From Candidatus Rokuibacteriota bacterium (GTDB lineage: Bacteria > Methylomirabilota > Methylomirabilia > Rokubacteriales > CSP1-6), in the NCBI GenBank assembly GCA_016184365.1, contig JACPCW010000095.1:1-49587 (forward strand): DNA of 49,587 nt. The letters are read 5' to 3'. Numbering within the stretch: position 1 is the stretch's first letter; the number at the start of each line of letters is the position of its first letter. The position numbers and the translations under genes were made by a program. This document shows positions 42,474 to 49,267 of the stretch, one piece after another. The notes under the pieces are model-generated. The model made no database searches, was not told where the DNA came from, and saw only the letters and a program-made list of their open reading frames with translations.

Positions 42474-42692
42474 ATGGCGGAGGGACTTCGCGAGCTCGTG
42501 GGACGCGCGATGATCGATCCGGATTTCCTCGCGGATCTGCAGCGCGCGCCCGCCGTCGTGCTCGCGCAGTTCGAGTTGTCCGTCGACGAGCGCGCCACCG
42601 TCGAACAGGCGCTCGCGCGCCTGGCCAGCACTCCGTCGCATCAGCGGACGCACGCCCTCCGGAACGCTCTCATCCGGCGCGTGGCCACCTAG
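42474..42692 (+). CDS. Small NHLP-clan-like protein (Os1348-type leader-like)
   Basis: A 72-residue protein. The beginning GLRELVGRAMIDPDFLADLQRAP-x-x-VLAQFELSVDERATVE resembles the nitrile-hydratase-like leader clan (pattern: helix, D-P-x-F, L-x-x-x-P, L-x-x-F-x-L-x-x-E-E). Such sequences occur as leader peptides of ribosomally made peptides and as stand-alone small proteins. No core region with Cys, Ser or Thr richness follows; the tail is Arg/Ala/His-rich and ends RRVAT. Two genes that fit a peptide system follow 19 bases later. Confidence 0.6.
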   Translation: MAEGLRELVGRAMIDPDFLADLQRAPAVVLAQFELSVDERATVEQALARLASTPSHQRTHALRNALIRRVAT

Positions 42693-42711
42693 GCCGCGCG
42701 CGTCCCGCGCG

Positions 42712-43212
42712 GTGGCAACGCTGCCCGAGATCGCTGTCTTCCTCGGCGAGACGCGTCTGTTCCCGCACGTGGACCTCGCCGACCGCGAGGCGCTCGCGGC
42801 CCGGCTCACCGAACGCCGCCTGCGCAAGGGCCAGATCCTCTTTCGCGACGGCGAGAGCGGCGAGGAGATGTTCCTCGTGCGCGAGGGACACATCGTCATC
42901 TCGAAGCCCGTCACGGGCGGCGTCGAGCAGGTGCTCTCGCGCGCCGGCGTCGGTGACTGGTTCGGCGAGATGGCGCTCTTCGATCGATCGCCACGCTCGG
43001 CGACGATCCAGGCCGAGACCGACGTGGCGCTGCTCGTGCTGAACCGGTCGAGTCTCCAGCAGTTGACGGACGCCAATCCGCGCGCCGCGGCATCGTTCTT
43101 CCACGCGCTCGTCCTCGTCTTCATCGAGCGCCTGCGCGCGTCGAGCGAGCTCGTGGCCGAGGTGACGCGCTGGGGCCTCGAGGCGACCGGCCTCGACGTG
43201 GAGCCGCGGTGA
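42712..43212 (+). CDS. Cyclic-nucleotide-binding domain protein (Crp-type sensor)
   Basis: A 166-residue single-domain protein. The phosphate-binding cassette pattern is visible (LRKGQILFRDGESGEEMFLV, then VGDWFGEMALFDRSPRSATIQAE). No HTH is present, so it is not a Crp regulator. GTG42712; its stop overlaps the next start (GTGA at 43209-43212), so it is translated with the membrane protein. In peptide-export clusters such domains occur on the transporter itself; here it is separate. Confidence 0.8.
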   Translation: MATLPEIAVFLGETRLFPHVDLADREALAARLTERRLRKGQILFRDGESGEEMFLVREGHIVISKPVTGGVEQVLSRAGVGDWFGEMALFDRSPRSATIQAETDVALLVLNRSSLQQLTDANPRAAASFFHALVLVFIERLRASSELVAEVTRWGLEATGLDVEPR

Positions 43213-44438
43213 CCGAATACCGCGTCGCCCCGCCGCGCCGCGCGAAGCTCGAGCTCCTCGTCCGCAAGAACGAGGACGGGTTCGAGATCCGCGAGGTCTC
43301 GAGCTCGCTCGCGTACGTGCAGTCGCGTCCGCAGCGGGTCGCGCCCGAGACGTGGGAGCTCGCGGCCGTCGATTCGCGCGTCGCCGGCCAGCGCAACTTC
43401 ATCCTCAAGAACATGAAGACGGAACGCTTCCTCGTCCTGTCGGAGCCCGAACGGTTCCTGTGGGACCAGATGGACGGGCGCACGTCGCTGCAGGAAATGG
43501 CGACGGCGTACGTGCTGCGCTACGGCGAGTTCGATTTCGAGATCATTCCGAATCTCATCCGGAAGCTGCAGCGCGCGCAGCTGCTGACGATGACGCCCAC
43601 GTCACGGCTCCGCCGCGTGCTCGCGCGAAACCGCCGGCGGCGCGTCGCGCAGGCGCTCGAACGGTCGCTGCTCGTCCTCGAGCGGATCACGGTGGCGAGC
43701 CGGCGCATCGAGCCCACGTTCCGCCGCATCTACCGGCTCGGCGGCTTTCTGCTCTTCACGCGCGGCGCCGCGGCCGTGTGCGGGCTGCTCGCGCTGGTCG
43801 CCGTGCTGGCCGGGATCTGGCTCACGCGGAACGCGGACACCGTCGCGGCCGGGTTCGGCGCCCGCCCGCTGACGGCGCTCATCGGCGTGAAAGTGCTCTT
43901 CTTCTTCACGCTCGCGGCGCACCAGATCGTGCACGCGCTCGCGCTCGTGCATTACGGCCGCCGCGTGCGCGAGTTCGGCTTCACGTTCCTTCACGGCTTC
44001 GTGCCGACCTTCTACGTGGACGTCACCGACATCTTCATGGCGCGCCGGCGCGCGCGCGTCGTGACGGCGGTGTCGGGCGCGCTCGTGCATCTGGTGCTCG
44101 GCGCCGTGTGGCTCGTCATCGCGTACTGGTCGTCACCGGGATTCACGCAGGCGTTTGCGGCCGCGTCGGGGTTGATCCAGCTGCAGGCGTTCGTGATCGC
44201 GCTGTACCCGTTCTGCTTCATCGAGATGGACGGTTATCACGTGCTGGCCGATTCGCTCGGCATGCCGACGCTGAAGCAGGACGCGCTCGCGTACGTGGGC
44301 CAGGTGTTGCGCGGGCGCGGGCTCGGCTCGATGACGCGCGAGAAGCTCGTCTGGCTCGCCTACGTCGGCCTCTCGGCCGTGTCGATCGTCGCGTTCCTCG
44401 CGTTCAACGTCTGGCTCATCCTCGCCGCCACGGCCTGA
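43209..44438 (+). CDS. PqqD-like domain fused to M50 (site-2 protease)-like membrane protein, active site altered
   Basis: A 409-residue protein. Residues about 65-128 (FILKNMKTERFLVLSEPERF...) form a winged PqqD-like/RRE domain of the type that binds leader peptides. The rest is a multi-helix M50-type domain with AAHQIVHALALVHYG at 236-250 and EMDGYHVL at 339-346 (second metal ligand Asp341). The HExxH motif reads H238-Q239-I-V-H242, so the catalytic Glu is replaced by Gln; metal binding may remain, but hydrolysis is doubtful. The segment FVPTFYVDVTDIFMARRRAR after it is typical of this M50 subfamily. It probably acts in the inner membrane on a peptide. Confidence 0.78.
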   Translation: MTEYRVAPPRRAKLELLVRKNEDGFEIREVSSSLAYVQSRPQRVAPETWELAAVDSRVAGQRNFILKNMKTERFLVLSEPERFLWDQMDGRTSLQEMATAYVLRYGEFDFEIIPNLIRKLQRAQLLTMTPTSRLRRVLARNRRRRVAQALERSLLVLERITVASRRIEPTFRRIYRLGGFLLFTRGAAAVCGLLALVAVLAGIWLTRNADTVAAGFGARPLTALIGVKVLFFFTLAAHQIVHALALVHYGRRVREFGFTFLHGFVPTFYVDVTDIFMARRRARVVTAVSGALVHLVLGAVWLVIAYWSSPGFTQAFAAASGLIQLQAFVIALYPFCFIEMDGYHVLADSLGMPTLKQDALAYVGQVLRGRGLGSMTREKLVWLAYVGLSAVSIVAFLAFNVWLILAATA

Positions 44439-44439
44439 G

Positions 44440-45765
44440 TCACGGCCGGTCCTCGAGCTCGCCGAGCAGCGCGTCCGTCCCCTCGGCGATCGCCACGGCG
44501 CTCGCCGCACGATCCGGGTGCTCGGTGACGGCGAGCGCCGCCTCCTGAGCCCGGGCGGGTAACGCGGCGAGCGCCGCCTGCGCCCGCGCGCGCAGCGTGT
44601 CGCCGACGAGCGCCGCGATCTCACCGAGCAACGCGACGGCGAGCGTCACGCGGGCGCGCCGGTCCGGCAACGCGACGACGCGCGCCGCCGCCGCGGCGCG
44701 GAGCCGGCTGGAGAGTCGCAGCCGCCCGTCACGTGCGGCGACGAGATCGAGCGGTACGGCGCCCCATTCGAGCGTGACGGCGCGCGCGGCGTCCTTCACG
44801 AACGGCGCGAGCGCGGGCACGCTCATCGCGGCGACGGCGGTGACGATCGCCGCGACGATGGGTGCGGCGACCGGCCGCGACGCCTCGTCCTCCGCGACGG
44901 GCGCGACGACGTCGACGACAGCGCCGTCGAGGCGGAGCGTCAGGTGATCGGCGAGCGGCGCGGCGAGCGCCCACAGCGAGCACACGACGTCGCCGGCCAC
45001 GTCCCGGACGCGGCGCGCGGTGTGGCGCGCGACGCCTTGCCAGTCGGGACGGTAGTACGTGCGCCCCTGCCACGTCACTTTCTCGACGCGCTCGCGCAGC
45101 TGCACCGTGATGCCGTCGCGCTCGACGAGCCGCTCGTTCGGCGCCGGCTCCCACGCGAGCGCGCCCTCCATGAACGCGGCGAGCGGATCGTCGGCGGCCG
45201 TGTCGTAGCGGAACGATTCGAGCAGCGAAAGAAAGAGCTCTTCGCCGGGGTAGGGGCCGCGGTAGCGAAGCGCATGACGGCCGGCGTCCGCGGCGAGCGA
45301 CGCGATCCAGTTCAACACCGTCGTTCCGCCGCCGCGCGGGAGGCGCGCCGGCTCGGCGAGGACGGGAATCGTCGCCGCACCGGCGTAGTCGACGGCCGCG
45401 AGCTCGACGATCGGCATGGCGCCGTCGCGACCGGGCCGATCGCCGAGCCACAGGCGATCCGACAGTCCCCACGCGCCGTGGACCGCGCGCGGTTCGATCG
45501 TGAGCCAGCGCCCGTCGGGAATTCGCAGCGCGGCTTCGCCGAGCGCGCCGTCGTCGCGCCAGCGCGCCGCGGCGAGGAGCGTGCCACCGCGATCGACCTC
45601 GAGGACGCGGCGACGCGCGGCGCCCGCGCCGGCGAACGCGATGCGCGTGCCGTGCGCGCGCTCTTCGATCGCCAGCCGTGCGAGAGAGGACCGAACGGTG
45701 TCGCCGAGGATTCTGGCCGCCGCCTCCAGTGTGTCGGGAGGGACGGTGCGGCCGCCGACGTCCAC
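44440..45765 (-). CDS. Protein of unknown function, about 441 residues
   Basis: GTG45765 gives the start nearest to a promoter (TAGTAT, reverse of 45776-45781, 10 bases upstream). The frame is open antisense through the amidase and beyond, but that is chance. The protein has an N-terminal part with WLTIEPRAVHGAWGLSDRLWLG, a middle with YRPDWQGVARHTARRVRDV, and an Ala/Leu-rich C-terminal half that may form helices. I do not recognise the family. It ends 1 base from the end of the M50-like gene (tail to tail), so both may share a bidirectional terminator or antisense 3' ends. Confidence 0.6.
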   Translation of the reverse strand: MDVGGRTVPPDTLEAAARILGDTVRSSLARLAIEERAHGTRIAFAGAGAARRRVLEVDRGGTLLAAARWRDDGALGEAALRIPDGRWLTIEPRAVHGAWGLSDRLWLGDRPGRDGAMPIVELAAVDYAGAATIPVLAEPARLPRGGGTTVLNWIASLAADAGRHALRYRGPYPGEELFLSLLESFRYDTAADDPLAAFMEGALAWEPAPNERLVERDGITVQLRERVEKVTWQGRTYYRPDWQGVARHTARRVRDVAGDVVCSLWALAAPLADHLTLRLDGAVVDVVAPVAEDEASRPVAAPIVAAIVTAVAAMSVPALAPFVKDAARAVTLEWGAVPLDLVAARDGRLRLSSRLRAAAAARVVALPDRRARVTLAVALLGEIAALVGDTLRARAQAALAALPARAQEAALAVTEHPDRAASAVAIAEGTDALLGELEDRP

Positions 45766-45789
45766 GGACGCGATGATACTATTCCCGCG
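45766..45789. promoter_or_regulatory. Overlapping divergent promoters of the unknown gene and the amidase
   Basis: Only 24 bases separate the two start codons. Rightward GATACT (45775-45780) is 9 bases before ATG45790; leftward TAGTAT (reverse of 45776-45781) is 10 bases before GTG45765. Both -10s sit on the same ATGATACTATT core. Confidence 0.5.
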
Positions 45790-47199
45790 ATGAGCACGGC
45801 GGAGCTGCACTGGAAATCGGGTCTCGAGATCGCGGCGCTCGTGCGTGGCAAGGCGCTCTCGCCCGTCGAAGTGACGGAAGCGCTCCTGGCGCGGATCGAC
45901 GCGCTGAATCCGCGACTGAACGCGTTCTGTCTGGTGTGCGCCGACGTGGCGAGCGCCGCCGCGAAGGAAGCCGAGATCGCGGTGATGAAGGGCGAGCCGC
46001 TCGGGCCGCTGCACGGCGTGCCGTTTTCCGCGAAGGACATCCTGTACACGCGCGGGATCCGCACGACGGGCGGCTCGCGGCTGTTCGCGGATCTCATCCC
46101 GGAGCACGACACGATCTCGGTCCTGCGCCTGCGCGCCGGCCGGGCCGTGCTGCTCGGCAAGACCAACACGTCGGAGTTCGGTCACAAGGCGATGACCGAC
46201 AACCCGATGTTCGGCGTGACGAAGAACCCGTGGAATCTCGACCTCACCCCGGGCGGATCGAGCGGTGGCGCGGCGGCCGCGGTCGCCAGCGGGCTCGGTC
46301 CGCTCGCGCTCGGCACCGACGGCGGCGGGTCCGTGCGGATTCCGGCCGCGTTCTGCGGTATCTACGGATTCAAGCCGTCGTACGGCCGCGTCCCGCAGTA
46401 TCCGGGCTTTCCGGGCTGGGAGCGGCTCTCGCACGTCGGACCGATCACGCGCACGGTGCGCGACGCGGCCGCCATGCTCGACGTCATCGGCGGCACGGAC
46501 GATCGCGATCGCGAGTCGCTGCCCGGCCCGGGCGGGTCGTATCTCGCCGCCTGCGAGAACGACGTGCGCGGGCTGCACGTCGCGTGGACGCCGGATCTCG
46601 GATACGCGCGCGTCGATCCCGCCGTCCTCGCCGTGTGTGAGGATGCCGCCGCGGAGTTCGACGCGCTCGGCTGCCACGTCGAGGTCGTGAATCCCGGCTG
46701 GGAGAATCCCGAGGACGCGTTCGCGACGATCGTCGCGGCGCAGTTCTGGGCCGCGTGGGGCGGGCAGATCGCGACGGCCGAGAAGCAGATGGACGAGACG
46801 CTCGCGAAGTTCGTCCAGCGCGGCGAAGCGGTGACGGCGCGCGACTATCTCGCGGCGTGGGCCACGGTCGAAGCCTTCTGGCAGGAAGTCCGCACGTTCC
46901 TCGAGCGGTTCGATCTGCTGCTGTCGCCGACGGTGGCCGTGCCGCCGTTCGCCGCGCCGGGCCGTCCGCCGCGCGACGTCGCCGGCGCGCGCGTCTCGGT
47001 GCTCGGCTGGATGCCGTTCACGTATCCGTTCAATCTCACGGGCCAGCCGGTGGCGAGCGTTCCGGCCGGCGTCACCGAGGATGGTCTTCCCGTCGGACTC
47101 CAGATCGTCGGTCAGCGTCATGCGGACGCGACCGTGCTCGCGGCATCCGCGGGGTGGGAGGCGATTCGTCCCTGGAGTGAGCGCCGTCCGACGCTGTAA
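45790..47199 (+). CDS. Amidase (AS family, GatA-like)
   Basis: A 469-residue amidase-signature protein with the Ser-cisSer-Lys triad region: Lys in VPFSAKDILYT, and the Gly/Ser-rich run PGGSSGGAAAAVASG. It hydrolyses an amide; the single-copy form without GatB or GatC nearby is more likely a free amidase than the Glu-tRNA amidotransferase. ATG45790. It is followed by copy C of the dispersed repeat. Confidence 0.88.
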   Translation: MSTAELHWKSGLEIAALVRGKALSPVEVTEALLARIDALNPRLNAFCLVCADVASAAAKEAEIAVMKGEPLGPLHGVPFSAKDILYTRGIRTTGGSRLFADLIPEHDTISVLRLRAGRAVLLGKTNTSEFGHKAMTDNPMFGVTKNPWNLDLTPGGSSGGAAAAVASGLGPLALGTDGGGSVRIPAAFCGIYGFKPSYGRVPQYPGFPGWERLSHVGPITRTVRDAAAMLDVIGGTDDRDRESLPGPGGSYLAACENDVRGLHVAWTPDLGYARVDPAVLAVCEDAAAEFDALGCHVEVVNPGWENPEDAFATIVAAQFWAAWGGQIATAEKQMDETLAKFVQRGEAVTARDYLAAWATVEAFWQEVRTFLERFDLLLSPTVAVPPFAAPGRPPRDVAGARVSVLGWMPFTYPFNLTGQPVASVPAGVTEDGLPVGLQIVGQRHADATVLAASAGWEAIRPWSERRPTL

Positions 47200-47212
47200 C
47201 GCGTCCATCCAG

Positions 47213-47286
47213 GTGGGGGGCCCCGACATGGCCCCCCCCACCCCCCTACGCTCGGAGCGTCCCGGCGCAGCCGTGACGCTCCTCGA
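47213..47286. repeat. Dispersed double-hairpin repeat, copy C
   Basis: GGGGGGCCCCGACATGGCCCCCC, then CCCCCCTACGCTCGGAGCG, then CCCGGCGC...GACGCTCCTCGA, in the same order as copy B. It lies between the amidase and the TVP38 gene. Confidence 0.8.
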
Positions 47287-47307
47287 CCTCCCCGGTGCGG
47301 CGCCATC

Positions 47308-48024
47308 ATGACCGAGCGTGCGCGCTGGGCGCTCGTCGCCGGCGCTCTCGCCGCCGCGCTCGCGCTCATCATCTGGCTCGTCGTGATCGACGCCGCGGCC
47401 ATCCGGTACGTCATCCGTCTCTATCGGGACACGCAGTTCCTCAAGGAGACGGTCGCGTCGTGGGGCTGGCTGGCCCCTCTCGTCTTCATCCTCATCCAGG
47501 CGCTGCAGGTCGTCATCGCGCCGATCCCCGGGGAGGTGACGGGCCCGGTCGGCGGCGCGCTCTTCGGCACGACGTGGGGCCTGATCTACTCGACGATCGG
47601 GCTCACGGCCGGAACGCTCGTGTGCTTCGCCATCGGCCGGATGTGGGGCGAGCCGTTCGTTCGCCGGTGGCTCAGCGACCACAACTGGAATCGCATGAAC
47701 TTCGTGATCGAAGCGGAAGGCGCGATCCTCTGCTTCATCCTGTATCTGATCCCGGGCTTTCCGAAGGACATCATCTCGTACCTGTTCGGCATCAGTCCGC
47801 TGCCGTTCTGGGTCTTCGCCGTCGTCTCGACGATCGGGCGGCTGCCCGGCACGTGGATCGGGTCGTACTTCGGCGCGCACGTCGCGGAGCAGCGGTACCT
47901 GTATTCGCTCGCGTTCATCGCGATCGTGTTCGCCTGCACGCTGCCGATCTTCTACTACCGGCACCGCATCCTCCGGTGGTTCTCGCGGCGCGAGAAGGTT
48001 GACGACGGCGGGCAGGCCAAGTAG
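47308..48024 (+). CDS. TVP38/TMEM64-family membrane protein
   Basis: A 238-residue inner-membrane protein. The conserved stretch is APIPGEVTGPVGGALFGTTWG (re-entrant loop with the Pro/Gly motif), then GLTAGTLVCFAIGR, and LIPGFPKDIISYLFGI in the second loop, as in the DedA-like TVP38 family. The family is linked to lipid scrambling or transport, but the function of bacterial members is mostly unknown. Its last codons overlap the -35 and -10 of the next gene. Confidence 0.85.
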   Translation: MTERARWALVAGALAAALALIIWLVVIDAAAIRYVIRLYRDTQFLKETVASWGWLAPLVFILIQALQVVIAPIPGEVTGPVGGALFGTTWGLIYSTIGLTAGTLVCFAIGRMWGEPFVRRWLSDHNWNRMNFVIEAEGAILCFILYLIPGFPKDIISYLFGISPLPFWVFAVVSTIGRLPGTWIGSYFGAHVAEQRYLYSLAFIAIVFACTLPIFYYRHRILRWFSRREKVDDGGQAK

Positions 48025-48027
48025 AGT
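47999..48027 (+). promoter_or_regulatory. Promoter of the aroF leader
   Basis: TTGACG (47999-48004) and TAGAGT (48022-48027) with a 17-base spacer, a good sigma-70-type match; it lies over the end of the TVP38 gene, 13 bases before the leader-peptide ATG. Confidence 0.65.
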
Positions 48028-48040
48028 GCTTTGCACACAC

Positions 48041-48112
48041 ATGGGCAGCCACCACCGGCGCTTCGCGTTTTTCGGGTTTTATTTCGCCGGGGTCTGCCCA
48101 GCGACCGGCTAG
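48041..48112 (+). CDS. Phe-rich leader peptide of the aroF attenuator
   Basis: A 23-residue frame from ATG48041 to TAG48110-48112. Residues 8-15 read F-A-F-F-G-F-Y-F, five Phe and one Tyr in eight codons, two of them TTT and one TAT, which are rare in such a GC-rich genome. This is the design of a pheL-like leader: if charged tRNA-Phe is scarce, the ribosome stalls on these codons. It is too short for automatic gene calling. It precedes the mutually exclusive hairpins at 48124-48192. Confidence 0.85.
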   Translation: MGSHHRRFAFFGFYFAGVCPATG

Positions 48113-48123
48113 CAAAGCCGGAC

Positions 48124-48200
48124 GCCGCGGGCAGATCGGCCCGTGGCGCCTCGAAGCAAGACGAGAGGCCGCGGGCCGAACGACCCGCGGCCTTCGTATT
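48124..48200 (+). promoter_or_regulatory. Transcription attenuator of aroF (hairpins 1:2, 2:3, 3:4)
   Basis: Segment 1 (48124-48132, GCCGCGGGC) pairs with segment 2 (48139-48147, GCCCGTGGC). Segment 2 with the following CTC can pair instead with segment 3 (48165-48176, GAGGCCGCGGGC). Segment 3 (48167-48175) also pairs over 9 bp with segment 4 (48184-48192, CCCGCGGCC), giving a terminator followed by TTCGTATTTCT. So 1:2 plus 3:4 stops, 2:3 lets transcription pass. A smaller hairpin CCGGCT/AGCCGG (48105-48121) overlaps the leader stop. Confidence 0.8.
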
Positions 48201-48220
48201 TCTCCGGGGAGGGAGAACTC

Positions 48221-49237
48221 ATGATCATCGTATTGAGGTCGGGAGCCACGGACGCAGAGGTCGAAGCGGTGTGCCGCCGGATCGAGGCGATGGGCTATCG
48301 CGCGCACACGATCCGCGGCGAGGTGCGCACCGTGATCGGCGCGGTCGGCGACGACCGCGGCAAGGAACGGCTGCGGTCCCTCGAGTCGATCGAGTACGTC
48401 GAAGCCGTCACGCCCATCCTGCAGCCGTTCAAGCTGGCGAGCCGCGAGGTGAAGCGCGAGGCGACGACCGTGCCCGTCAAGGGCATCACGATCGGCGGCG
48501 AGCGGCTCGTCGTGATGGCCGGGCCGTGCTCGGTGGAATCGCGCGAGCAGGTGCTCGAGGTCGCGATGCGCGTGAAAGCGGCCGGCGCGACGGTGCTTCG
48601 CGGCGGCGCGTTCAAGCCGCGCACGTCACCGTACGCGTTCCAGGGGCTCGAGGAAGAAGGGCTCAAGTACCTCGACGAGGCGCGCCGCGAAACCGGGCTG
48701 CCGATCGTCACGGAAGTCATGGAGCCCGACAAGGTCGACGTCGTCGCCGAGCACGCTGATGTCCTCCAGATCGGCGCCCGCAACGTCCAGAATTTCTCGC
48801 TGCTCCGCCGCGTCGCCGAGACACGCAAGCCCGTGCTGCTGAAGCGCGGCATGTCGACCACGATCCAGGAGTGGCTGCTGTCGGCCGAGTACGTCCTCGC
48901 CGGCGGCAATCCGCACGTGATCCTCTGCGAGCGCGGCATCCGCACGTTCGAGCCGACGACGCGCTTCACGCTCGACCTCAACGCGATTCCGGTGGTGAAG
49001 AAGCTCTCGCACCTGCCGATCGTCGTCGATCCGAGCCACGGCACCGGTCACTGGGAGTACGTCGAGGCGATGGCCCTGGCCGCCATCGCGGCCGGCGCCG
49101 ACGGTCTGATCATCGAAGTGCATCCGAAGCCCGAGGACGCGCTGTCCGATGGTCCGCAGTCGCTCAAGCCGGACCGGTTCGCCAAGGTCATGGAGCGGAT
49201 CGCGCGGGTCGCGGAGGCCGTCGGCAGACGCTTGTAA
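48221..49237 (+). CDS. aroF: 3-deoxy-7-phosphoheptulonate (DAHP) synthase
   Basis: A 338-residue class I DAHP synthase of the type with an N-terminal ferredoxin-like (ACT-like) domain of about 70 residues ([20 protein letters not shown]). The barrel contains [33 protein letters not shown] and [10 protein letters not shown]. It makes the first intermediate of aromatic amino acid synthesis. GGGAGGGAGAA lies just before ATG48221. It is controlled by the Phe leader and terminator directly upstream, which fits Phe as end product. Confidence 0.93.
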   Translation: MIIVLRSGATDAEVEAVCRRIEAMGYRAHTIRGEVRTVIGAVGDDRGKERLRSLESIEYVEAVTPILQPFKLASREVKREATTVPVKGITIGGERLVVMAGPCSVESREQVLEVAMRVKAAGATVLRGGAFKPRTSPYAFQGLEEEGLKYLDEARRETGLPIVTEVMEPDKVDVVAEHADVLQIGARNVQNFSLLRRVAETRKPVLLKRGMSTTIQEWLLSAEYVLAGGNPHVILCERGIRTFEPTTRFTLDLNAIPVVKKLSHLPIVVDPSHGTGHWEYVEAMALAAIAAGADGLIIEVHPKPEDALSDGPQSLKPDRFAKVMERIARVAEAVGRRL

Positions 49238-49252
49238 CCCGCGTGAAACCTT

Positions 49253-49258
49253 TATAAT
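49253..49258 (+). promoter_or_regulatory. -10 element of the TonB gene
   Basis: A perfect TATAAT, 9 bases before ATG49268. The distance suggests a leaderless transcript; TTGTAA at 49232-49237 may be the -35. Confidence 0.6.
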
Positions 49259-49267
49259 TCCCGGGAC

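Noticed and set aside
45766-48042. Reverse-strand open frame continuing upstream of the unknown gene through the amidase and TVP38 genes
   Set aside because: The part before GTG45765 is antisense to well-supported genes and has a biased composition. Only 44440-45765 is coding.
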